Assembly (NCBI RefSeq): GCF_008369165.1
Contig: NZ_VOBA01000001.1
Coordinates: 496,001-560,000, forward strand
Direction of reading: 5' to 3'
Origin: Dietzia sp. ANT_WB102
GTDB taxonomy: Bacteria > Actinomycetota > Actinomycetes > Mycobacteriales > Mycobacteriaceae
Length of the DNA stretch: 64,000 nucleotides
A program made the position numbers and the translations under genes. Under the pieces are notes generated by a model that saw only the letters and a list, made by a program, of their open reading frames with translations, was not told the DNA's origin and did no database searches. This document shows, piece after piece, positions 24,797-33,218 of this stretch (positions are counted from its first letter, which is position 1; each line of letters begins with the position of its first letter).

Positions 24797-26551
24797 CTAC
24801 GAGTACGGCGAGGCGAGGAGGAGTTCCACGTTCCGGTCCCCCGGTCCGCCGAGCCGGTCGGGGTCACGATTGAGATCGTTGAACGACAGTTCGCGGTAGA
24901 GCGAGGCGAGCCCGCTCAGCGACAGGTCGGAGTACGGGACCTCGTAGGGTGCGTCCGATTCGATGAGCGTCGCCATCAACGACAGGGTGCCGTCGCGGTT
25001 GTCCACGATCTCGATGATGCGGGCCTGTTGGGGGAAATCGATATGCGATGCCGTATTGATCTCCCAGAAACCCTGCTGCGGGCTCGGACCTGCGTGCGGG
25101 GTGACCCGGTTGTCGTGGGTGTGTCCGTTCACCCAGGCACACACGTTAGGGAACCGGTGTAGCAGCGCGATCAGTTCCCATCCGGAGTGTCGCGACTCGA
25201 ACGGGTTCTCCGGGTCCGGGACCAGAGTGTTCATGGTGTCGCTGGTGTGATGGCTGAACAACACGAACAGCACATCGTCTCGCTGCTGACGGATCTCGCG
25301 CCCGTCAGGACCGAAGTATCGACTGCTCCCGGCGATCAGGGTTTCCTCGATCCACCGCAGTTGGGCGGCGCCCAGGGAGCCGTCAATGAACCCACCCCGG
25401 TTCGTGCTGTCCATGCTGATCCCCACCACCCCAGGGGCGATGTCGAAACGGTAATAGCCGATCCCCGTCTCAGCCGCGTCGGGCGCGAACCCGTGTCCGC
25501 GCGGACCGGCACCCACCCGCGCGGGATCCCAGTGGGCGGCCATGAACTGTCGGGGCGTGAACGGTGCCCGCCGATCATCCGGGGTGACCACCCGCGCCGG
25601 GTTGGTCATGCCGCCCACGAGTCCTGGCACCGCGGCCGGATCCTCGCGGAGAGCCCGGTTGAGCATCTCCGCCTCTCTCGCGGATCCCGGCGCGCCGAAC
25701 TTGACCGCGCCGGTGTACAGCGCGGTGATCGGGTCGATCCCACTGGGGGCGGTGCCTTGGACCGCATCGTCGTGGTTTCCGAACACCGCGAACCACGGAA
25801 TGTCCAGGCCCGGGCTGCTCACGGGCGCTATCGCGGCCGACAGGAACCCGTCGATCACCGGGAACCCTGCGTTCTTGAACGAGTCCGGGTAGGTACTCTC
25901 TGGGCTCCAGTACAGGTCGAAGCCAGAGTCCTGGGTGCCCTCGTACCGGTGGGGGTCGCCGGTGTTGGGGACGAGCGACCCGCCACTGAGGACGGTGAGG
26001 TACCAGTCGAGCTCGACCTGCTCGTGGTTGTCCGTGTTGTCGCCCGTGGTCACCACGGCGTCGAACTCCCGACCCGTGAACGGCCCCCGTCGCACGTGGT
26101 TGATGCGGTCGACCAACGCCACCAGGCCCTGAGTGGTGAGCGTGTCCTGTGGTCGCGACGCCGACCCGATCAGCGGGTGGACGAACTCCACCCGGACGGG
26201 AGACTGGGCGTCGAGGACGTGCATGTCGGTCATCTGCACGAACGAGGTCAGCGCCAGCCGACGGTCCTCCCGGCCCGCCTGCGGCTGGGCCAACTCACCG
26301 CGTGCCACCAGCGGATAACCGGGGCCGCCAACCAGGCGTTGGTACCCCGGCCCGCCCGCCGGGGTCGCCGCCCGCTCCAGCGTCGTTCCCGCAGGCGAGC
26401 CGGCCATCGCATCGGCGGACGCCGGGGCTGGTGACCAGAAGCCGGCGCCCGGGCGGGTCGAGGACGTCCCCCAGAGAGCCGCCGGGCCGATGACACCCGC
26501 CACCCCGAGGCCGACCCCACCGAGAAAGGTCCTGCGATCGATCCGGTTCAC
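24797..26551 (-). CDS. Tat-exported metallophosphoesterase (TIGR03767-type)
   Basis: A 584-residue exported phosphoesterase. The N-terminus has a twin-arginine signal (DRRTFLGGVGLGVAGVIGPAAL). The calcineurin-like metal sites appear in order: FVQMTDMHVLD, VVTTGDNTDNHEQ, VFGNHDDAVQG, FSHHTSDTMN and WVNGHTHDNRV. Large insertions between them place it in the actinobacterial TIGR03767 family, whose substrate is not known. GTG 26551 has no Shine-Dalgarno; TAGGGT 7 nt upstream suggests a leaderless start. It stands alone; the 160 bp downstream toward the MFS gene hold that gene's promoter. Confidence 0.9.
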   Translation of the reverse strand: MNRIDRRTFLGGVGLGVAGVIGPAALWGTSSTRPGAGFWSPAPASADAMAGSPAGTTLERAATPAGGPGYQRLVGGPGYPLVARGELAQPQAGREDRRLALTSFVQMTDMHVLDAQSPVRVEFVHPLIGSASRPQDTLTTQGLVALVDRINHVRRGPFTGREFDAVVTTGDNTDNHEQVELDWYLTVLSGGSLVPNTGDPHRYEGTQDSGFDLYWSPESTYPDSFKNAGFPVIDGFLSAAIAPVSSPGLDIPWFAVFGNHDDAVQGTAPSGIDPITALYTGAVKFGAPGSAREAEMLNRALREDPAAVPGLVGGMTNPARVVTPDDRRAPFTPRQFMAAHWDPARVGAGPRGHGFAPDAAETGIGYYRFDIAPGVVGISMDSTNRGGFIDGSLGAAQLRWIEETLIAGSSRYFGPDGREIRQQRDDVLFVLFSHHTSDTMNTLVPDPENPFESRHSGWELIALLHRFPNVCAWVNGHTHDNRVTPHAGPSPQQGFWEINTASHIDFPQQARIIEIVDNRDGTLSLMATLIESDAPYEVPYSDLSLSGLASLYRELSFNDLNRDPDRLGGPGDRNVELLLASPYS

Positions 26552-26630
26552 ACAGGCGACCCTAGTCTGCGCTCCCCCCCGGACTGGCCCGTTTCAACGG
26601 TCCTGCTGAGGCGCCCGCAGTGGACGCTGG

Positions 26631-27590
26631 TCACACCGCGATCAACGCGTCCGCCGCCAACCGCCAGTCCGCCACCGGCGGCACAAGCACGTTCTCGCCG
26701 AGGACCTGTACGAGTACCGTCGAGGCGCCGGCGTCGAGATGCTCCTGCACGCGCCTCCGTGTGGCTTCGAGCCCGCGGGTGACGAGCGCCTGCTTGAGTC
26801 GATCGCTGCCCCCGCGCACGTAGTCCGACTCGTCGAAGCCCTGCCGCGTCCACGAGTTCCGGTAGTTCGGCAAGCCGGTATAGACGTTGAGGTGGTCGTG
26901 GGCCCGCGACCGCCACAGCTCGTCGTCGTCGTCGTCCACTCCCGGGGCCATCACCGCGGCGTGCTCCACGATCAGGGCCGGCCCATCGTCGGCGGTCCCG
27001 CCGAGGATCTCCCGGGCTCGCGCGGTGTGCTCGGGCAGCGTCAGGTACGGGTGCGCGCCGGCGGTCCGGTCGCGGGACAGTTCGAGCATCCTCGGCCCGA
27101 GCGCAGCGAGCACGACCGGCGGCATCGCGTTCTCGCCCGCCGCCATCGGCCCGGTCCCATCGAGGGCGTCGAGGTACTCGCGCATCGCCGACAGCGGCCG
27201 CCCATAGTGGTGCCCGCGGTGACGCTCGACCAACGGGGCGTGCGAGACGCCCAGGCCCAGGACGAACCGGCCGGGGTGCACGGCCTCGATCGTGCGGGCC
27301 GCCGACCCGGCTGCCGAGGCGTCGCGGCCGTAAATATTGGCGATGCCGGTGCCGATCACCATCCGCTGCGTGGCGCCCAGGTACAGCTGCGCCGCGGTGA
27401 ACGCTTCGCGGCCCACCGCCTCGCCGAACCACAGCGACCCCCAGCCTTGGTCGTCGAGCTCGCCGAGGACGTCCGAGAGCTGCGCCGGCGGCACCCCCTC
27501 GAGCGACCCGGTCCATAGTCCGACCCGGCCCAGTTGTCCGCGACCTGCCCGGTTGTCCCGGCCTGATGTGTTGTCCTGGGGAGCATTCAT
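26631..27590 (-). CDS. LLM-class F420-dependent oxidoreductase (TIGR03620-type)
   Basis: A 319-residue luciferase-fold (TIM-barrel) protein. The segments LGRVGLWTGSLEGVPPAQL, WGSLWFGEAVGREAFT, VIGTGIANIYGRD and FVLGLGVSHAPLVERHRGHHY are those of the actinobacterial TIGR03620 group, which uses coenzyme F420 (or FMN) for hydride transfer. I place the start at ATG 27590. The C-terminus DRLKQALVTRGLEATRRRVQEHL is the usual helical end. The substrate is unknown. It is divergent from the acyl-CoA dehydrogenase gene. Confidence 0.88.
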   Translation of the reverse strand: MNAPQDNTSGRDNRAGRGQLGRVGLWTGSLEGVPPAQLSDVLGELDDQGWGSLWFGEAVGREAFTAAQLYLGATQRMVIGTGIANIYGRDASAAGSAARTIEAVHPGRFVLGLGVSHAPLVERHRGHHYGRPLSAMREYLDALDGTGPMAAGENAMPPVVLAALGPRMLELSRDRTAGAHPYLTLPEHTARAREILGGTADDGPALIVEHAAVMAPGVDDDDDELWRSRAHDHLNVYTGLPNYRNSWTRQGFDESDYVRGGSDRLKQALVTRGLEATRRRVQEHLDAGASTVLVQVLGENVLVPPVADWRLAADALIAV

Positions 27591-27724
27591 GGCTCCGAGT
27601 GTGCCCGACCGCGACCGCCGTTCGTTCCAATCGGCCGCGCCCGACGCCCACCCCACGCCACACTGACCTGACACGTGTTGTAGTAAGCGCGGCACAGCCC
27701 GGGCACCGAAGAGACGAGACGCAG

Positions 27725-29035
27725 ATGTACGAGTGGTCCGAGACCGACCTGATGATTCGCGACGCCGTGCGCGCCTTCATCGCCAAGGAGATCCGTCCCC
27801 AGCTGGATGCCCTGGAGAGCGGCGAGACGCTGCCGTACCCGATCATCCGGAAGCTGTTCGCCGAGTTCGGCATCGACTCCATGGCGCGCGACGGGGTCGA
27901 GAAGATGCTGGCCTCCGCGCGCGCGAAGGAGACGGTCGGCGCCGCCGCGGGCGGTAGTTCGGTCGGCGGTGGGGCTCGCGGGCGAGACGACGACGAAAAG
28001 GAGGGCGGCTCCGGCGACGCCAGCGAGAACCGCGACTCCATGATGGCCGTGGTGATCAGTGAATTGGCCGGCGCGTGCATGGGTCTGGTGTCGGCGCTCG
28101 GCGTGAGCATCGGACTGGGCGCCACCACCATCATGTCCCGCGGAACGCTGGCGCAGAAGGAACGCTGGCTGCCCGGCATCGTGACCATGGAGAAGGTGGC
28201 GGCGTGGGCCATCACCGAGCCGGACTCCGGCTCAGACGCCTTCGGCGGGATGCGCACCTACGTGCGGCGCGACGGCGAGGACTACATCCTCAACGGCCGC
28301 AAGACGTTCATCACCAATGGTCCTTACGCCGACGTGATGATCGTCTACGCCAAACTCGACGAGGGGCCCGGTGGAGCGGGCGCGGACCCGGACGCCGAGA
28401 AGCGCGACCGGAAGGTGCTCACGTTTGTCCTCGACAAGGGCATGGAGGGCCTGACGCAGGGATCGCCATTCAAGAAGATGGGCCTGCACAGCTCCCCCAC
28501 CGGCGAGCTGTTCTTCGACGATGTCCGCCTGGGCCGCGACCGGCTGCTCGGCGAGTCCGAAGAGGGCCGCGGCGGGGACGGTCGCGAGTCGGCGCGGTCG
28601 AGTTTCACCGCCGAGCGGATCGGGGTGGCCACCATGGCGTTGGGCATTATCGAGGAGTGTCACCGCCTGTGCGTGGAATATTCCCGCGAGCGCACCCTGT
28701 GGGGTCAGGAGATCGGGCGCTTCCAACTCATCCAGCTCAAGCTGGCCAAGATGGAGGTGGCGCGCATGAACGTGCGCAACATGGTGTTCAACTCCATCGA
28801 GCGCGCGCGGGCCGGCAAGCCGCTCTCGCTCGCGGAGGCCTCCGCGATGAAGCTGTACTCGTCCGAGGCCGCCACCGAGGTGGCGATGGAGGCGGTGCAG
28901 CTCTTCGGCGGTAACGGCTACATGGCCGAGTACCGGGTGGAGCAGCTCGCCCGCGATGCCAAGTCGCTCATGATCTACGCGGGCAGCAACGAGATCCAAG
29001 TGACCCACATCGCCAAGGGACTACTCGCCCGCTGA
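27725..29035 (+). CDS. Acyl-CoA dehydrogenase (FadE-type)
   Basis: A 436-residue flavoenzyme of fatty-acid beta-oxidation. It shows the N-terminal helical domain, WAITEPDSGSDAFGG (FAD-binding motif), the middle beta-domain with NGRKTFITNGPYAD, and the C-terminal EIGRFQLIQLKLAKMEVARM, QLFGGNGYMAEYRVEQLARDAK and YAGSNEIQ. Between residues 70 and 105 a Gly/Asp/Lys/Glu-rich insert (SSVGGGARGRDDDEKEGGSG) interrupts the helical domain, longer than in usual family members. ATG 27725 is the best start. The upstream region holds ACACGTGT (27671-27678), a possible regulator site. Confidence 0.93.
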   Translation: MYEWSETDLMIRDAVRAFIAKEIRPQLDALESGETLPYPIIRKLFAEFGIDSMARDGVEKMLASARAKETVGAAAGGSSVGGGARGRDDDEKEGGSGDASENRDSMMAVVISELAGACMGLVSALGVSIGLGATTIMSRGTLAQKERWLPGIVTMEKVAAWAITEPDSGSDAFGGMRTYVRRDGEDYILNGRKTFITNGPYADVMIVYAKLDEGPGGAGADPDAEKRDRKVLTFVLDKGMEGLTQGSPFKKMGLHSSPTGELFFDDVRLGRDRLLGESEEGRGGDGRESARSSFTAERIGVATMALGIIEECHRLCVEYSRERTLWGQEIGRFQLIQLKLAKMEVARMNVRNMVFNSIERARAGKPLSLAEASAMKLYSSEAATEVAMEAVQLFGGNGYMAEYRVEQLARDAKSLMIYAGSNEIQVTHIAKGLLAR

Positions 29036-29082
29036 GCCGCTCGACCGGTTGCTCCTCCTGCCGGGCCTCGTACCGTCAGAAC

Positions 29083-29559
29083 ATGGCCACCGAGATGTTG
29101 CACACCTACATGCAGGACCACCACGCCGGTGCCGCCGCCGGGCTCGACCTGTTCCGGCGCGTTGCCGAGAGTCACAGCGACCCCCACGTCCGCGACGCTG
29201 TGGGCCGGATCAGAGACGAGACCGTCGAGGATCTCAAGGTCCTCGAGGAGCTCATGACGCTGGCCGGGACCGCTCCGTCGCTGCTCAAGGATCTGCCCGC
29301 CAAGGCGTCTGAGAAGCTCGTCCAGTTCAAGCCCAACCGGCGCTTTGCCGAACGTTCGCCACTGAGCGATCTGATCGAGCTTGAAGCGCTCACGTTGGCG
29401 GTGACCGGTAAGAAGATGGGCTTCCGGGCGTTGCTGGAGATCGGGGACACGCGACTGCCGACGCCCACGCTGCAGAACCTCGTCGAGCGGGCCGAGCATC
29501 ACGCGCGGGTGCTGGAGGAGCTACGCGTGAGGTGCGTGTACGTGCTCAAGGAGAAGTGA
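29083..29559 (+). CDS. Small all-helical protein, ferritin-like, function unknown
   Basis: A 158-residue soluble protein predicted to be a four-helix bundle. His/Glu pairs (HTYMQDHHAG, VEDLKVLEEL, IELEALTLAV, VERAEHHARVLEEL) are placed as in ferritin-like proteins, so a di-metal site is possible. A basic loop KNxxRFAERSPLSD-like segment lies in the middle. TACCGT (29071-29076) is 6 nt before the ATG with no Shine-Dalgarno, so it is probably leaderless. I do not recognise a characterised homologue. Confidence 0.7.
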   Translation: MATEMLHTYMQDHHAGAAAGLDLFRRVAESHSDPHVRDAVGRIRDETVEDLKVLEELMTLAGTAPSLLKDLPAKASEKLVQFKPNRRFAERSPLSDLIELEALTLAVTGKKMGFRALLEIGDTRLPTPTLQNLVERAEHHARVLEELRVRCVYVLKEK

Positions 29560-29586
29560 CCACACCGCTGGTGCCCGCGCGTGTCG

Positions 29587-29600
29587 GTTCCACGTGAAAC
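29587..29600. other. parS-like ParB binding site
   Basis: GTTCCACGTGAAAC matches the 14-bp parS core GTTNCACGTGAAAC at every fixed position. ParB loads at such sites to organise newly replicated origins, and in actinobacteria they cluster near oriC. The neighbourhood (gyrA end, pknAB block) fits a near-origin location. It is intergenic, between the ferritin-like gene and pntB. Confidence 0.8.
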
Positions 29601-29601
29601 T

Positions 29602-29633
29602 CGCCCGCAAGCGAGAGACGCCCGCAAGCGAGA
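29602..29633. repeat. 15-bp direct repeat, two copies, period 17
   Basis: CGCCCGCAAGCGAGA occurs at 29602-29616 and 29619-29633, directly beside the parS-like site. Each unit holds short CTCGC/GCGAG-type arms. Confidence 0.75.
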
Positions 29634-29679
29634 AACCGGAGCCCTTCGCCGGCGCGGCTGTCGCCGCCCGGAACGACGG

Positions 29680-29713
29680 CCGGGGGCGGCCCCTGTGATG
29701 GGACCGCCCCCGG
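29680..29713. terminator. Hairpin terminator between ferritin-like gene and pntB
   Basis: CCGGGGGCGGCCCC (29680-29693) pairs with 29700-29713 with one mismatch, loop TGTGAT. It lies between convergent genes and can end both transcripts. Confidence 0.8.
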
Positions 29714-29777
29714 TGTGCTGACCAGCCGCCGCGGGACGAAACAGTTCTTGAGTCGCCGGACGGAGCAATTCTGCGGG

Positions 29778-31199
29778 TCAGGCGTTCGCGCCCTGCTGGT
29801 CCTTGACGGCGGCGAGGATGTCACCGACGCGGTCCTTGGCGTCACCGAACAGCATCTGTGTGTTGTCGCGGAAGAACAGCGGGTTCTGCACACCGGCATA
29901 ACCCGCGGCCATCGACCGCTTGAACACGATGACGTTCTCGGCTTCCCACACGTGAAGCACAGGCATGCCTGCGATCGGGCTGCCCGGGTCCTCCGCGGCG
30001 TCCGGGTTCACGGTGTCGTTGGCGCCGATGACCAGCACCACGTCGGTGTCGGCGAAGTCGTCGTTGATCTCGTCGAGCTCGAGGACGATGTCATAGGGCA
30101 CCTTGGCCTCGGCGAGCAGCACGTTCATGTGTCCGGGCAGTCGACCGGCGACCGGGTGGACGGCGAATCGCACATCGACGCCGCGGTCACGCAGGGTGCG
30201 CGTGAGGTCGGCGACCGGGTACTGCGCCTGGGCGACGGCCATGCCGTAACCGGGGGCGATGATCACCGAGGAGGCGCCTCCCAGCAGCTCGGCGGCGCCG
30301 GCGACGTCGATCTCCTTGTGCTCGCCGTGGTCCTTCTCCTCGCCCGAGGAGGCTTCGATACCGAAGCCCCCCATGATGACGGAGAAGAACGAACGGTTCA
30401 TCGCCTTGCACATGATGTAGGACAGGTAGGCACCCGAGGAACCAACCAGTGCACCGGTGACGATGAGGAGGTCGTTGCCCAGCAGGAACCCGGTGGCCGC
30501 GGCGGCCCAGCCGGAGTACGAGTTGAGCATCGACACGACGACGGGCATGTCGCCGCCGCCGATGGAGGCGACCAGGTGCCAGCCCAGCGCCAGGGCCAGA
30601 GCGGTGACCACGATGAGCATCCACAGCGCCGGGGAGATGACGAACCACACCGTCAATGCGACGAACGCCACGAGGATGCCGAGGTTGATGAGGTTCTTAC
30701 CCGGCAGGACCAGCGGCGCGGACTTCATCTTCCCCGACAGTTTGAGGTACGCCACGATCGACCCGGTGAGGGTCACGGCGCCGATAAACACGCCGATGAA
30801 CACCTCGGCGTAGTGGATGCCCAGGAGCGATCCGGTGAGCTCACCGTGGAGCTCGGGCTCGAGGTATCCGTTCCATCCGACCAGCACGGCGGCAAGGCCG
30901 ACGAACGAGTGCAGCAGGGCGATCAGCTCGGGCATCTCCGTCATCTGGACGCTGCGCGCACGCGCCAAGCCGATGACAGCGCCGATGAGCACGGCCACCA
31001 CCATGAGCACGATGCCGAGGGTGGCGGGCTCTCCATCGATCACCAACACGACAGTGGCGACGAGCGCCAGGGCCATACCGGCGATGCCGAAGCTGAGGCC
31101 GCGACGGGCCGTCTCGTGCTTGGACAGGCCGGCCAGGGACAGGATGAACAGCAGCGCGGCGACGACATACGCCGCATTCGCAGCAGTCAGGAATGACAT
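29778..31199 (-). CDS. pntB: NAD(P) transhydrogenase subunit beta
   Basis: A 473-residue membrane subunit of the proton-translocating transhydrogenase, which passes hydride from NADH to NADP+ at the cost of the proton gradient. About eight to nine transmembrane helices fill residues 1-260. The C-terminal NADP(H)-binding domain follows with [57 protein letters not shown] and [14 protein letters not shown]. It lies 4 bp after pntA. Length is normal. Confidence 0.96.
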   Translation of the reverse strand: MSFLTAANAAYVVAALLFILSLAGLSKHETARRGLSFGIAGMALALVATVVLVIDGEPATLGIVLMVVAVLIGAVIGLARARSVQMTEMPELIALLHSFVGLAAVLVGWNGYLEPELHGELTGSLLGIHYAEVFIGVFIGAVTLTGSIVAYLKLSGKMKSAPLVLPGKNLINLGILVAFVALTVWFVISPALWMLIVVTALALALGWHLVASIGGGDMPVVVSMLNSYSGWAAAATGFLLGNDLLIVTGALVGSSGAYLSYIMCKAMNRSFFSVIMGGFGIEASSGEEKDHGEHKEIDVAGAAELLGGASSVIIAPGYGMAVAQAQYPVADLTRTLRDRGVDVRFAVHPVAGRLPGHMNVLLAEAKVPYDIVLELDEINDDFADTDVVLVIGANDTVNPDAAEDPGSPIAGMPVLHVWEAENVIVFKRSMAAGYAGVQNPLFFRDNTQMLFGDAKDRVGDILAAVKDQQGANA

Positions 31200-31203
31200 G
31201 GTC

Positions 31204-32820
31204 TCAGGCTCCCTTCGAGAACATGCCGAGCATGCGACGGGTCACGGCGAAGCCGCCGAAGACGTTGATGGACGCGACGAGGATCGCGATTGCGGCCAGG
31301 GCCAGGCCGAGGGTGTTGTCGATCCCGATCTGCAGCAGCGCGCCCACGACGATGACGCCGGAGATCGCGTTGGTGACCGACATCAGTGGCGTGTGCAGCG
31401 CATGGTGCACGTTGCCGATCACGTAGTAGCCGATCACCACTGCCAACACGAAGACCGTGATGTGCTGCGGAATCTCGCCAGGCGCGACGGCCACGAGCAG
31501 CACCAGAAGCGCCATGCCGAGCGCGGTCAAGGCCATCTTGGCGCCGGCCGACATCTTCTTCTTCTCAGCCGGCGGTTCCGCCGGCGCTGCGACAGCTGCG
31601 GCTGCTGGCGCGGCACTGACCTGCACGGGCGGCGGCGGCCACATGAGGTCGCCGCCCTTAGTGACGGTGACACCTCGCTGAACGACGTCGTCCATGTCGA
31701 GCGCCCAGCGCCCGTCCTTCTCCGGCGTCACCAGCTTGGTCAGGTTGACCAGGTTGGTGCCGTACAGCTGGGAGGCCTGCGCGGGCAAGCGCCCGGCCAG
31801 GTCGGTGTAGCCGATGATCGTCACACCGTTCTCGGTGACCACGACCTCGTCCGCCACACTGCCCTCGACGTTGCCGCCCTGCGCGGCGGCCATGTCCACG
31901 ATCACCGAGCCACGCTTCATCGCCGCGATGTCGGCGGCCGTGATCAGACGCGGCGCCGGCCGACCCGGGATCAGTGCGGTGGTGATGACGATGTCCACGT
32001 CGGCGGCCTGCTCGGAGTACAGCTTCGCCGCGGCCCGATCGTATGCCTCACTGGTGGCCTTGGCGTAGCCGTCGGTGGAGACGGTCTTCTCCTCCTCCGG
32101 CACCTCCACCGGGAGATACTCGCCGCCGATGGACTTGACCTGGTCGGCCACCTCGGGGCGGGGGTCGGTCGCGCGCACGATCGCACCCAGGCTGGAGGCG
32201 GCTCCGATCGCGGCCAGACCGGCCACGCCGGCGCCGGCCACGAGCACCTTCGCCGGAGGGACCTTGCCCGCCGCGGTGACCTGCCCGGTGAAAAAGCGGC
32301 CGAAGTGATGCGCGGCCTCGATCACGGCGCGGTAGCCGGCGATGTTGGCCATCGACGACAGCACGTCCATCGACTGGGCCCGCGAGATGCGCGGCACCGC
32401 GTCCATCGCCAGCGCGGTCACGCCGCGCTCGGCCAAGACGCCGAGCAGGTGCTCGTTCTGTGCCGGGGCTAGCAGGCCCACCAGGGTGGCACCCGAACGC
32501 ACTCGGGCTACCTCCGCATCGGTGGGCACGGCGACCTTCATCACCACATCCGCCGACCAGGCGGCATCTCCGTCGACCAGCGCGGCGCCGGCCTCGGAGT
32601 AGGCGGCATCGGCGAACTCGGCGCGTGTACCGGCGCCGTGCTCCACCACGACCCGGTAGCCCAGGCCGATCAACTTCGCCACCGTCTCAGGCGTGGCCGC
32701 GACCCGGTTCTCCGCCGGGTTGGACTCGGCGACAATACCGATCACCGACGACCCGGCACCGGCCTCCCGGACATCAGAATCCGGCTTCATATCAGGGATC
32801 TCTTCAAGGCTCGAAGCCAT
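31204..32820 (-). CDS. pntA: NAD(P) transhydrogenase subunit alpha (alpha1-alpha2 fusion)
   Basis: A 538-residue subunit. Residues 25-390 are the NAD(H)-binding domain related to alanine dehydrogenase: [22 protein letters not shown], the RQD-loop counterpart [20 protein letters not shown], and the Rossmann site [21 protein letters not shown]. After an Ala/Pro linker (residues 405-435) come four helices, the alpha2 membrane part. In many actinobacteria and proteobacteria these two parts are separate genes; here they are fused as in E. coli. ATG 32820 has AAAGGA 7 nt upstream. A perfect inverted repeat at 32911 lies in the promoter region. Confidence 0.95.
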   Translation of the reverse strand: MASSLEEIPDMKPDSDVREAGAGSSVIGIVAESNPAENRVAATPETVAKLIGLGYRVVVEHGAGTRAEFADAAYSEAGAALVDGDAAWSADVVMKVAVPTDAEVARVRSGATLVGLLAPAQNEHLLGVLAERGVTALAMDAVPRISRAQSMDVLSSMANIAGYRAVIEAAHHFGRFFTGQVTAAGKVPPAKVLVAGAGVAGLAAIGAASSLGAIVRATDPRPEVADQVKSIGGEYLPVEVPEEEKTVSTDGYAKATSEAYDRAAAKLYSEQAADVDIVITTALIPGRPAPRLITAADIAAMKRGSVIVDMAAAQGGNVEGSVADEVVVTENGVTIIGYTDLAGRLPAQASQLYGTNLVNLTKLVTPEKDGRWALDMDDVVQRGVTVTKGGDLMWPPPPVQVSAAPAAAAVAAPAEPPAEKKKMSAGAKMALTALGMALLVLLVAVAPGEIPQHITVFVLAVVIGYYVIGNVHHALHTPLMSVTNAISGVIVVGALLQIGIDNTLGLALAAIAILVASINVFGGFAVTRRMLGMFSKGA

Positions 32821-32910
32821 AGGGCATCCTTTTGCAGCGTTGTAAAAAAAGCCGGTGTCTTCACATCGGCTCTGACGGTGGTGTCTGCGAGACTTATCTA
32901 CTTTTTGTGT

Positions 32911-32933
32911 CTCGCGACACACTCTGTCGCGAG
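32911..32933 (-). promoter_or_regulatory. Perfect inverted repeat upstream of pntA (likely operator)
   Basis: CTCGCGACA and TGTCGCGAG form 9-bp arms around CACTC, about 90 bp before the pntA start. On the minus strand it is followed by an A-rich stretch and TAGATAAGT, a possible -10 region. The arms would fit a dimeric repressor or activator. No regulator gene is adjacent. Confidence 0.55.
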
Positions 32934-33218
32934 CGCCTCGGTCGACCTTCGTACGAGCGAGGCTCATGATGCACCAGTGGGCAGGAGGGTGGCCCGTACA
33001 TCGTCCGCCATTGAGGCGTCTCTTCCGCGAAGAGGCGGGGGTACCGCTTGAACCGCCGGAAGAACTTCCGGCTGACTTTACGGGACACTGCACCCACCAC
33101 ACGATCCCGGATGGCTTCGACGGCGCGCTTTGTGAGACATCCCACAGAAACACGAGGGTTTACTCAGATATCGAGTGAGCTCACGGATACGCTCCGATTG
33201 ACCACTACGAGGGGTTCT
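32934..33218. other. Non-coding divergent region between pntA and the DUF2254 gene
   Basis: The region has no credible gene: both open frames across it give Arg-rich translations without family resemblance. It holds two inverted repeats. One is CTCTTC/GAAGAG around CGC near 33020-33035. The other, at 33055-33072, is GCCGGAAG-AA-CTTCCGGC with perfect 8-bp arms. They may form the leader or operator of the rightward DUF2254 gene. Confidence 0.5.

Noticed and set aside
27671-27678. ACACGTGT upstream of fadE as a KstR-type operator
   Set aside because: It is a perfect palindrome but lacks the flanking bases of the KstR consensus, so it is mentioned only as a possible site in the fadE entry.
29945-29960. 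CACACGTGAAGC inside pntB as a second parS site
   Set aside because: It shares only the central CACGTG and the following AA with the parS core; four further positions differ, and it is coding.
29715-31196. Long plus-strand open frame opposite pntB
   Set aside because: Low-complexity His/Asp/Gly translation; pntB on the other strand is complete and conserved.
32894-33145. Possible 83-residue gene on the minus strand upstream of pntA
   Set aside because: Arg/Ser-rich translation, no ribosome site or family resemblance, and it crosses the operator-like repeats.
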